Shown: positions 1 through 6,448 of the stretch, piece after piece
Numbering within the stretch: position 1 is the first letter of the stretch
Layout of the letters: each line of letters opens with the position of its first letter
From: Paludibacter sp.
Lineage (GTDB): Bacteria > Bacteroidota > Bacteroidia > Bacteroidales > Paludibacteraceae
Assembly: GCA_027450045.1 (NCBI GenBank)
Contig: DAIDKM010000008.1
Location: 1-57,650 of the forward strand
Length of the DNA stretch: 57,650 nucleotides
Direction of reading: 5' to 3'
Notes under the pieces: generated by a model
The model's database searches: none
The model's input: only the letters and a program-made list of their open reading frames with translations
Told to the model about the DNA's origin: nothing
Translations under genes and position numbers: made by a program

Positions 1-61
1 TTCAACAACTCAATAGGTTCAAATCAGGCGGATGTTTGCAGAGGAAAAAGAAGAAAAGCGA

Positions 62-92
62 CTCACAGGGTGACTGGGAGTCACTCCGTGAG
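62..92. repeat. Near-perfect inverted repeat at the left edge
   Basis: Two 14-base arms (62-75 and 79-92) pair at 12 of 14 positions around a GGG loop. No T-run follows on the plus strand. On the minus strand the hairpin is followed by a T-rich stretch, so it could end a minus-strand transcript, or be a structured 5' leader element of the downstream DUF1003 gene. Open frames entering from the window edge run to about 92 and 132 but look like no family I know. Confidence 0.5.
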
Positions 93-178
93 TAAAAACT
101 CAAAGAGAGATGATAGTGAGTCATTGGGTTAATGAAGGCTTCACTAAAAAGATACACGCGACCAATCAATTCCTTTTG

Positions 179-186
179 TATCTTTG
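179..186 (+). promoter_or_regulatory. Bacteroidota -7 box (TATCTTTG)
   Basis: This matches TAnnTTTG and lies about 35 bases before the ATG at 221. No convincing TTTG -33 element is seen 18-20 bases upstream. It supports 221, rather than the in-frame ATG at 110, as the start of the DUF1003 gene. Confidence 0.45.
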
Positions 187-220
187 TGTTTGTTCATCAA
201 CCCATTTATTGCAACACGAA

Positions 221-931
221 ATGACAACATTTATCAGCGATCTCTCTAAGAAAGAATTTCCGGTGACGGAACGTATCACCGGGATTACATTACGTCCATC
301 TATTCTGGAATTGATACAAAAAGATTATCCGGAATTCACACGTGATCAGGTTTTATCCACCACTGAACTTAATCATTACCGTGAGAAGCATTTCATACAC
401 TCCCTTGGCAAGGAAAAAGGGAAGCTTAACGAGTTAGAGAAAAAAGTTTTATCGTCATTGACGAAACGGAAAACCCTGACAGACAAATTAGAGGAAAAAG
501 AAAACGCAGAGCCTATCTCATTTGGTCAAAAGATTGCCGATCATGTGGCAAGTTTCGGAGGAAGCTGGACATTTATTCTTTCTTTCTTAGGCTTTTTAGT
601 GATATGGATTCTTATAAACTTCTATTGGCTCGTGAACAAAGGCTTTGATCCCTACCCTTTTATCCTGTTGAATTTAATTTTATCGTGCGTTGCCGCCCTG
701 CAAGCGCCGGTTATTATGATGAGCCAAAACCGACAAGAAGTGAAAGACAGAGAACGGGCACAAAAAGACTATATGATCAACTTAAAGTCGGAGTTAGAGA
801 TTCAGGCATTACAAGAGAAGATGGATCACTTAATCAACACGCAACAACAAGATCTTTTGAAAATGCAAAAAGAGCAGGCAGAGATGATGAACGTTCTTTT
901 GAAGCAACTGCATAACAACACCGCGCAATAA
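221..931 (+). CDS. DUF1003 family inner-membrane protein
   Basis: This 236-residue protein belongs to the DUF1003 family, whose function is not established. The N-terminal ~100 residues are soluble, with a basic helical part at ~60-95. Two hydrophobic helices follow (~115-137 and ~146-167), separated by a short loop with FDPYPF. After the second helix comes the typical family stretch APVIMMSQNRQ and a charged, Gln-rich coiled-coil-like tail (172-230). The frame is open upstream to 110, but the ATG at 221 is preferred because it follows a promoter-like TATCTTTG and begins the family-like sequence. It is transcribed alone, with a terminator-like hairpin at 984-1018. Confidence 0.85.
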   Translation: MTTFISDLSKKEFPVTERITGITLRPSILELIQKDYPEFTRDQVLSTTELNHYREKHFIHSLGKEKGKLNELEKKVLSSLTKRKTLTDKLEEKENAEPISFGQKIADHVASFGGSWTFILSFLGFLVIWILINFYWLVNKGFDPYPFILLNLILSCVAALQAPVIMMSQNRQEVKDRERAQKDYMINLKSELEIQALQEKMDHLINTQQQDLLKMQKEQAEMMNVLLKQLHNNTAQ

Positions 932-983
932 ATACAATCTGTTCAGACAAACAACTACAAACAGCCATCCGATACATACGTAA

Positions 984-1018
984 GTGAGAGTGCGACTACG
1001 CGTTGTGCTCTCATTTTC
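984..1018 (+). terminator. Rho-independent terminator after the DUF1003 gene
   Basis: A stem with TGAGAG/CTCTCA outer arms and partly paired inner bases is followed by TTTTC. It lies ~55 bases after the DUF1003 stop codon. Confidence 0.6.
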
Positions 1019-1119
1019 AATTTATCACACCACGAATAAGAGTGTTTTCAAACCCTGTCATTCAATATACGCTAAAAGCCTCGAAAAGCCTAAAGATATT
1101 TAAGCTAAGCGTGTTGCAC

Positions 1120-1150
1120 TTGCAGAACGCATCATGGCATATTACATTTG
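1120..1150 (+). promoter_or_regulatory. Promoter of the thioredoxin-led cassette
   Basis: TTG at 1120-1122 and TACATTTG at 1143-1150 are spaced 20 bases apart, close to the Bacteroidota sigma-70 form (TTTG-N19-TAnnTTTG). This predicts a leader of about 90 bases before the ATG at 1249. The remainder of the 932-1248 interval shows no gene. Confidence 0.5.
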
Positions 1151-1248
1151 CGCAAACCGAATTGCTTGTTTGACCTCTAAGAAGAAAGAAGTCGATAACC
1201 AAGCAGAAGCATCGCATTGGCAACCATCTTAACCAAAAAGTGCCTTGT

Positions 1249-1686
1249 ATGAAGAAAGCCGTATTGATTAGTTTGATAAGCTTGTTTTTTGTAGCAAACC
1301 ATGTCCAAAGTCAGCAATGGCAACAAAGCTGGAATACTGCAAAACAGTTAGCTAAAACAGAAAATAAAAAACTACTCCTGAGCTTTTCAGGATCCGACTG
1401 GTGTTTACCATGTATGCGGATGCGCAAATTCGTCTTATCATCCGACGAATTTGTGAAATACGCCAACCAACATCTTATTCTTTATAATGCTGATTTTCCC
1501 CGTAAGAAAGGAACGCTTACCAAAGATCAGATAGCCGTTAACGGCTCCCTTGCTGATAAATACAACAGCGAAGGCTATTTCCCGTTGACTATTCTATTCG
1601 ATCCTAATGGAAAAATCATTAAAGAATGGAACGGTTTATATACCAAAGGCGTGGTAAACTTCATCCAGGAGATCAACGGGGAATAA
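1249..1686 (+). CDS. Exported thioredoxin-fold protein
   Basis: A 145-residue protein with an N-terminal signal peptide (basic MKK, hydrophobic core, likely cut near residues 21-22), so it probably acts in the periplasm. The thioredoxin active site WCLPC is at 51-55 and the cis-proline region YFPLTILFD at 110-118. It resembles the thioredoxin_7 / DUF255-like group that reduces or protects cysteines on exported proteins. A GTG at 1240 is in frame, but the ATG at 1249 gives a cleaner signal peptide. It heads the ApbE/DUF4266/DUF3570 cassette; the DUF4266 lipoprotein has a cysteine pair in its tail that could be its substrate (inference). Confidence 0.85.
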   Translation: MKKAVLISLISLFFVANHVQSQQWQQSWNTAKQLAKTENKKLLLSFSGSDWCLPCMRMRKFVLSSDEFVKYANQHLILYNADFPRKKGTLTKDQIAVNGSLADKYNSEGYFPLTILFDPNGKIIKEWNGLYTKGVVNFIQEINGE

Positions 1687-1829
1687 CAATCAGGTACTTT
1701 TCGGTGATGCACTTACATTAACGGACATCTTGCTCAACGGCGAACATCTCCGGCTACGTGTTATTAATCTGTATTCTTACTTTTCATGAATACAGCGTCA
1801 CTTTTGTACTCATTTTCAAACATACGTCA

Positions 1830-2765
1830 ATGTCTCAAACAACAATCCATAAAAGAGGAATGCACCTGATGGGCAATCACTTTGAAATAACGGTGGTTGC
1901 TGCAGATGCTTATTGGGCAAATCAACGAATCGATATGGGAGTGAAAGAGATCAAACGAATCGAGGCTCTTCTCACCACCTACAATAACGAAAGCGAAACA
2001 AACCAGATCAATCAATATGCGGGCGTTCGTCCTGTGCTTGTGAGCCACGAGATGATACAAATCATTGAACGCTCCAGGAAAATTTCGGAGATAACACAGG
2101 GAGCGTTTGATATTACTTACGGTTCGGTAGATAAAAGTCTGTGGAACTTTGATACGCAAATGACAAGTCTGCCAAGTAAAAAAACAGCCAAAAGCAGTGT
2201 GCGTCTCATCAACTACAAGAACATCGAAGTGGATATGATACACTCCACCGTATTCTTAAAAGAAAAGGGAATGCGAATTGGGTTTGGCGGTATTGGTAAA
2301 GGGTACGCCGCCGAAATGGCAAAACAAGTAATGAAAAAAGCAGGTGTTGAAAGCGGTGTTGTGAATGCTTCGGGCGATCTGACAGCATGGGGTAATATGC
2401 CTAACGGATTGCCATGGACAATCGGCATTGCTAATCCGAATCTATCGAATCAAATCTTTTCATACATGGATATCACCGACATGTCGGTTGCAACATCGGG
2501 CAATTATGAGAAGTTTGTCATGATCGACGGCAAAAAGTATTCCCATACCATTGATCCGAAGACCGGATTACCGATAAGCGGAATAAAAAGCGTCACGATT
2601 ATTTCCGCCAATGCCGAAGTAGCCGATGCAATGGCAACTCCTGTCATGATTATGGGAGTAAAAGCCGGACTACACATGATCAATCAGATAAAACACATTG
2701 AAGCTATCATCATTACCGACGACGATAAAATCTTTACTTCCAGGAATATTAACATCATCAAATAA
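1830..2765 (+). CDS. apbE: FAD:protein FMN transferase (ApbE family)
   Basis: A 311-residue ApbE family protein. The family transfers FMN from FAD onto a Ser/Thr of a target protein, normally in the periplasm, with Mg2+. Visible motifs are GGIGKGYAA (153-161), NASGDL (179-184), ATSGNY (221-226), HTIDPKTG (239-246) and the metal-binding region VADAMAT (264-270). The ATG at 1830 is chosen; an in-frame GTG at 1758 would add 24 hydrophobic residues that do not form a standard signal peptide. So no clear export signal is seen, which is odd for this enzyme. It lies between the thioredoxin and the DUF4266 lipoprotein, which carries a candidate target motif. Confidence 0.9.
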   Translation: MSQTTIHKRGMHLMGNHFEITVVAADAYWANQRIDMGVKEIKRIEALLTTYNNESETNQINQYAGVRPVLVSHEMIQIIERSRKISEITQGAFDITYGSVDKSLWNFDTQMTSLPSKKTAKSSVRLINYKNIEVDMIHSTVFLKEKGMRIGFGGIGKGYAAEMAKQVMKKAGVESGVVNASGDLTAWGNMPNGLPWTIGIANPNLSNQIFSYMDITDMSVATSGNYEKFVMIDGKKYSHTIDPKTGLPISGIKSVTIISANAEVADAMATPVMIMGVKAGLHMINQIKHIEAIIITDDDKIFTSRNINIIK

Positions 2766-2827
2766 GCATCGCCATGAGAGTATGTCTCTTTCTCCGGCAC
2801 TAACCTGTTGACTAAAAACGTTGAAAT

Positions 2828-3052
2828 ATGCAGTTACGTACATTAAAACCGGCCATGATCGCACTTCTGTTTGCCTTGTTACTTTCCTCGTGTGTAACGG
2901 TGAAAGAGTATCAGATGTCGAGGGTCAATGATTCGCAAATGGTCTTATCAAACCGGAAAGTGGAGCAAGAGGAACTTGATTTTCAACTTATAAAAGAGGG
3001 TTCGTCAGGAGCCACTTCAGGCAAATCGGGCGGTGGTTGCGGTTGCAACTGA
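2828..3052 (+). CDS. DUF4266 lipoprotein with SGAT motif and GGGCGCN tail
   Basis: A 74-residue lipoprotein. The signal peptide ends in the lipobox LSSC, with the lipidated cysteine at residue 22. The mature part is short and charged. Near the C-terminus, EGSSGAT (57-63) resembles the flavinylation motif of ApbE targets (D-x-x-S/T-G-A-T type), with Thr63 in the acceptor position. The protein ends in GGGCGCN (68-74), the tail I associate with DUF4266. It lies 62 bases after apbE and 51 before the DUF3570 barrel. Flavinylation and metal or disulfide use of the CGC tail are inference; the family's role is not established. Confidence 0.8.
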   Translation: MQLRTLKPAMIALLFALLLSSCVTVKEYQMSRVNDSQMVLSNRKVEQEELDFQLIKEGSSGATSGKSGGGCGCN

Positions 3053-3103
3053 ACCGTTGAGTATCCATCTTTCCAAACATCATTATCTAACCACATCCCC
3101 CGT

Positions 3104-4330
3104 ATGAAAAAAGCCTCTTTCATTATAGCATTCCTGTTTATTTTTTATTACAGCGCTATTGCCCAGCATCTAAAAAAGGACACAACAAACTACACACCCA
3201 AAAGTCTGACATTGGATGAAATCAATCTGGTTTCCGGATATTATGCTCAAAACGGAGATCATTCATCCGTTGAAGGAGGTATTGGCTCCGAGCTGGTGCA
3301 CGAACTATCAACGACGATTGATTTAAAATTTGTAGGTTATTCAAATCCCGACTACATTCACACGCTCACGTTCGGGATGGGTTATGCCCATCATACATCG
3401 GCTTCACAAGCATGGATCTCAACCAGCGGTGCATCAAAGACACGAGGCGATCGTTTCTTCCCTTCGTTTGAATGGTCGATGCAAGACGTAAAACACAAGA
3501 CCGAATTCTCCCTTGGAAGCAACTATTCCGGTGAATACAACTATCAATCGCTTACGTTTGACGGAAGTTTCAGCAAGAAAACGAACACGAACGGAGAGTT
3601 TTCCGTCAAGCTGACTACCTCTTTGGATCAGGTGTTGCTAATACTACCCTCCGAATTCAGGACTACATCCACTTCGGTTGTTATTTCATCAGCCAGTACC
3701 GGAAGTATAACCAGTTATGAAACAGAAAGAGAACATTTCGGATCGTCACCCCGAAACACTTACACGGCTGCTTTTGCCTTCAATCAGGTGATTAATGCCC
3801 GTATGCAGGGTGCTCTGCTTTTTGATGTAACCCAACAAACAGGGTTCCTTGGATTGCCTTTTCACAGGGTATATTTCACCAATGGAACCGATAAGATAGA
3901 AAATTTACCCAAGAACAGAACAAGAATTCCCGTTGCAGCACGATTGAATTATTTTCTGGGAGACAATCTGATTATCAGAACGTATTACCGTTATTATGCC
4001 GACAGTTGGGGCATAAAATCAAATACAGCCATGATAGAAACCCCTATCAAGTTGTCTCCGTTCTTTTCCATATCGCCCTTTTATCGGTATTATCAACAAA
4101 CGGCAGCCCGCTATTTTGCCCCTTACATGCAACACGCGACAACAGATACCTATTTTACGTCAAACTATAGTTATTCAGCCTTTTCAGCCAACTTCTTCGG
4201 TGCAGATGTCAAATGGATGCCTTTAAATCCCATTGGAGGATTCATCAAATCGATTGAGTTACGTTATGGCCATTACAAACAAACAACAGGATTGGTAGCC
4301 AATGTGGTAACCTTGCATCTGAAGTTTTAA
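3104..4330 (+). CDS. DUF3570 outer-membrane beta-barrel protein
   Basis: A 408-residue protein with a signal peptide (cut near the AIAQ at ~18-21), followed by alternating, aromatic-rich strands typical of an outer-membrane barrel. It ends in Phe (LHLKF), as many BAM substrates do. Sequence character and position match DUF3570, which commonly accompanies DUF4266 and ApbE genes. The role is unknown; the context suggests it is the outer-membrane partner of the small lipoprotein. An AGCGTTT/AAACGCT inverted repeat just after the stop (4332-4370) could be a weak terminator. Confidence 0.8.
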   Translation: MKKASFIIAFLFIFYYSAIAQHLKKDTTNYTPKSLTLDEINLVSGYYAQNGDHSSVEGGIGSELVHELSTTIDLKFVGYSNPDYIHTLTFGMGYAHHTSASQAWISTSGASKTRGDRFFPSFEWSMQDVKHKTEFSLGSNYSGEYNYQSLTFDGSFSKKTNTNGEFSVKLTTSLDQVLLILPSEFRTTSTSVVISSASTGSITSYETEREHFGSSPRNTYTAAFAFNQVINARMQGALLFDVTQQTGFLGLPFHRVYFTNGTDKIENLPKNRTRIPVAARLNYFLGDNLIIRTYYRYYADSWGIKSNTAMIETPIKLSPFFSISPFYRYYQQTAARYFAPYMQHATTDTYFTSNYSYSAFSANFFGADVKWMPLNPIGGFIKSIELRYGHYKQTTGLVANVVTLHLKF

Positions 4331-4684
4331 TAGCGTTTGCAGGAAGCATCAAAAAAGAAAACGCTTTAAAGAAATTCATTGAGACGTTAAGGAAGAGACG
4401 AAGCATGAAAGTTAAAACCGTCTTCTAGTTTATCGAACAAGGGGACGGTTCAATTGCACACTCAATAATGACCATATAATACGCTTTCAAAGAAAAATCT
4501 AAATGACCACGTTATACGTCATTAAACAACATTTAACCATAAAGACACCAAGACTCTAAGTTTCACAAAAGCTTTGATTCATGTGAACCTGTTAGATTTT
4601 TACTTCTATATCACATTAACTTTGTGCGTTCTTTGCGGCTTTGTGTCTTTGTGGCAAGGTAAAAGCTTTTTCCAGTAGATTCAT
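4331..4684. other. Gene-free interval with a degenerate inverted repeat
   Basis: No coding sequence is supported here. It lies between the converging DUF3570 and ferredoxin genes. It holds weak hairpins near 4332-4370 and ACCGTC/GACGGT arms at about 4420-4450, and the inverted 'CTTTGTGTCTTTGTGG' element listed separately. Confidence 0.6.
4533..4661. repeat. Inverted pair of the 'TTTGTGTCTTTGTGG' type element
   Basis: The right arm (about 4621-4656) contains CTTTGTGTCTTTGTGG. The left arm (about 4533-4566), reverse-complemented, contains CTTGGTGTCTTTATGG. About 16 of 21 core positions agree. Similar simple elements occur between genes in many bacterial genomes. The arms are degenerate and the loop is about 55 bases. 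Confidence 0.5.
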
Positions 4685-4942
4685 TTATCCTTTCGAGCTG
4701 ACAGGATCAACTTTCTCAATTTGTATTGCCCTGTGCCGACACACCGCGACACAATATGCACATCCTTCACAAGCCTGTGGATAGTCTAACCGTGCTTTGA
4801 ACTTCAAAGGCGCCCCAAGCAGCGTTCGCCATAAGGGAGCCGGTTGTTCTATCAATGTGATAACATGTTGATGGCACACGTTAACACAATTGCCGCAACC
4901 GCTGCAACGATCTTCATCAATGGTTGGTATTCGTTTTTTCAT
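4685..4942 (-). CDS. Small 2x[4Fe-4S] ferredoxin
   Basis: An 85-residue protein with two CxxCxxCxxxC motifs (Cys 13/16/19/23 and 58/61/64/68), so two [4Fe-4S] clusters are expected. The fourth cysteine of each motif is followed by His or Arg instead of the usual Pro. A 34-residue insert with APLWRTLLGAPLKFKA separates the clusters. The ATG at 4942 is preferred because MKKRIPTIDEDRC is a typical ferredoxin opening; an in-frame ATG at 5002 would add 20 residues. The protein is cytoplasmic and the partner is unknown. It is divergent from the ECF sigma gene. Confidence 0.75.
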   Translation of the reverse strand: MKKRIPTIDEDRCSGCGNCVNVCHQHVITLIEQPAPLWRTLLGAPLKFKARLDYPQACEGCAYCVAVCRHRAIQIEKVDPVSSKG

Positions 4943-5112
4943 TACCTCGGGAAATTGAATTTCTATGGTTATATTTGTAGAAAGAGAAGGAATATATTCC
5001 ATCTTCAGGATAGACGAACTCGCGTTTCGATGCTTTTAAACTATTTCATTCTACGGAAGGAAATAAAAACGCTTCTTTTTAAAATATACCTCGTTCTAGT
5101 TCGTCTTCCTTA

Positions 5113-5688
5113 TTGAAACCAGTTTCTGTGACACAACCCATCAACATCAGCGAAACCATAACAAGCTACACCGCAAGGTTGAAAGCTTTTATCAACATGA
5201 GGGTTTCTTCGGAAGAAGATGCGGAAGATATTTTGCAGGATGTTTTTTATCAGTTGGTGGAAGCCGACCGTTTGACGAAACCCATCGAAGAATTGACGGC
5301 ATGGTTGTTTACAGTAACACGAAATCGCATCACCGACTGGTATCGGAAAAAGAAACCGGAACGGCTTGCCGAATTTAACGATGAATCGGAATCATGGGAA
5401 GAATCGGAATCGTTAGATACGTTTTTTGATGATCAGGATGAAATAGCATCGGATTTTGAATACTTATCGGAGGAAATGTGGACACGCTTGCAGAAAGCCC
5501 TTGACGAACTGCCGCCTAAACAACGAATGGTTTTTGAGATGAATGAATTACAAGGAATTCCTCTCAATGAAATTGCAAAACAAACAGGAGATCCGGTCAA
5601 CACACTGATTTCACGGAAACATTATGCGGTGCAACACTTGCGAAAACGCCTGAAAACGATTTACAACGAAATGATTTATTACTTTTAA
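5113..5688 (+). CDS. ECF-type RNA polymerase sigma factor
   Basis: A 191-residue sigma-70 family protein. Region 2 is at ~16-75 (SSEEDAEDILQDVF, then TAWLFTVTRNRITDWYR). Region 4 is at ~133-185 (LPPKQRMVFEMNELQGIPLNEIA, followed by the recognition helix). The two are joined by an unusually acidic linker (~85-125, many Glu/Asp/Ser). No ATG is available: the frame opens at a stop at 5080 and the first usable start is TTG at 5113 (GTG at 5128 is the alternative). The next gene encodes a small membrane protein 11 bases downstream, which may sense a signal or act on the sigma factor (inference). Confidence 0.85.
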   Translation: MKPVSVTQPINISETITSYTARLKAFINMRVSSEEDAEDILQDVFYQLVEADRLTKPIEELTAWLFTVTRNRITDWYRKKKPERLAEFNDESESWEESESLDTFFDDQDEIASDFEYLSEEMWTRLQKALDELPPKQRMVFEMNELQGIPLNEIAKQTGDPVNTLISRKHYAVQHLRKRLKTIYNEMIYYF

Positions 5689-5699
5689 TACGTACAATT

Positions 5700-6050
5700 A
5701 TGAAATTCCATTCACATCGACACAAAATCTGGATGCTACCGATCATTTTAGTGATCGTGGCAGTAGTTATTCTTGTTACCATGCTCCTTTGGAACGTCCT
5801 TTTACCGGTTTTGTTTAAGGTTCCTGTCATTACGTATTGGCAAGCAGCCGGCTTGTTAGTATTATCCCGTCTTTTACTGGGCGGTTTACGCGGATTTCAT
5901 CATCACAACCGTTCTCATCGAAGTCGTCTTCGTGATCGCTGGGAACATCTGAATCCTGACGAACGGGAAGAAGCTTTCAAAAATTGGGATAACCTTCATG
6001 CTCTATGGCACGGAAGGAAAATGGAGGAAGCTTCCGAAAAGGAGAAATAA
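5700..6050 (+). CDS. Small His-rich membrane protein, sigma-linked
   Basis: A 116-residue protein of no family I can name. The N-terminus is His-rich (HSHRHK). Two hydrophobic segments follow (~10-34 and ~44-62), then a HHHNRSHRSR stretch and a charged C-terminal part with LNPDEREEAFKNW. The latter resembles the 'W..L..EER..F' repeats of Spy/CpxP-like and sigma-linked proteins. It is co-transcribed with the ECF sigma gene, so it may be a regulator or target of that sigma factor; this is inferred from context only. The His clusters could bind metal. Confidence 0.65.
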   Translation: MKFHSHRHKIWMLPIILVIVAVVILVTMLLWNVLLPVLFKVPVITYWQAAGLLVLSRLLLGGLRGFHHHNRSHRSRLRDRWEHLNPDEREEAFKNWDNLHALWHGRKMEEASEKEK

Positions 6051-6059
6051 TAATAATGA

Positions 6060-6094
6060 GAGGGAGTGCAACGTTGAATTGTACTCCCTCTTTT
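6060..6094 (+). terminator. Rho-independent terminator after the sigma operon
   Basis: Twelve-base arms 6060-6071 and 6079-6090 pair with one G-T exception (GAGGGAGT...ACTCCCTC), followed by TTTT. Confidence 0.85.
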
Positions 6095-6201
6095 GATCTT
6101 GTGCAATTCAAGGCACATTCAAGGAGTTCACTCCATAAAATCACCTTTTTTTTGCGAAAACTTGTAAGTATCCCGGAATCAATTTGAATTTCTTCCGTCG
6201 T

Positions 6202-6297
6202 TCACAATAACGCTTCTTTACATGTTGTCGTTTCTTCATCCCGAATATACACTTCCGCATCAACTTCTGTCATATCATTAACAATGGCGGGGTTCAT
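6202..6297 (-). pseudogene. Possible remnant of a COG0523 (CobW-like) GTPase
   Basis: A 31-codon open stretch on the minus strand reads AIVNDMTEVDAEV near its start. COG0523 metallochaperone GTPases carry a closely similar segment (VIVNDMSEVN-DAE) after their P-loop. No P-loop, CxCC motif or further domain can be read on either side; a stop lies upstream at 6343-6345 in the same frame. If real, this is a decayed fragment. A chance match cannot be excluded. The rest of 6095-6448 holds nothing else I can identify except the lptF promoter box. Confidence 0.35.
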
Positions 6298-6420
6298 AAT
6301 AAAAATGCCGCTTATTGAATACGTTTTGCAAAGAAACTCCTTTCACAGGACTGTACTTGCAGGAAAATAGCTTCTTGAAGAGAGCAACAAGCAGAAAGAT
6401 ACTCGTATCAAAATTTTAAG

Positions 6421-6428
6421 TACCTTTG
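6421..6428 (+). promoter_or_regulatory. -7 box of the lptF-ribBA transcript (TACCTTTG)
   Basis: TACCTTTG lies 20 bases before the ATG at 6449 and matches TAnnTTTG. No clear -33 element is seen. Confidence 0.5.
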
Positions 6429-6448
6429 TCATGCCCTAAGTTTATCGT

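Noticed and set aside
1-132. C-terminal end of an upstream plus-strand gene
   Set aside because: Two frames are open from the edge (to ~92 and ~132), but both run through the strong hairpin and neither resembles a known protein end.
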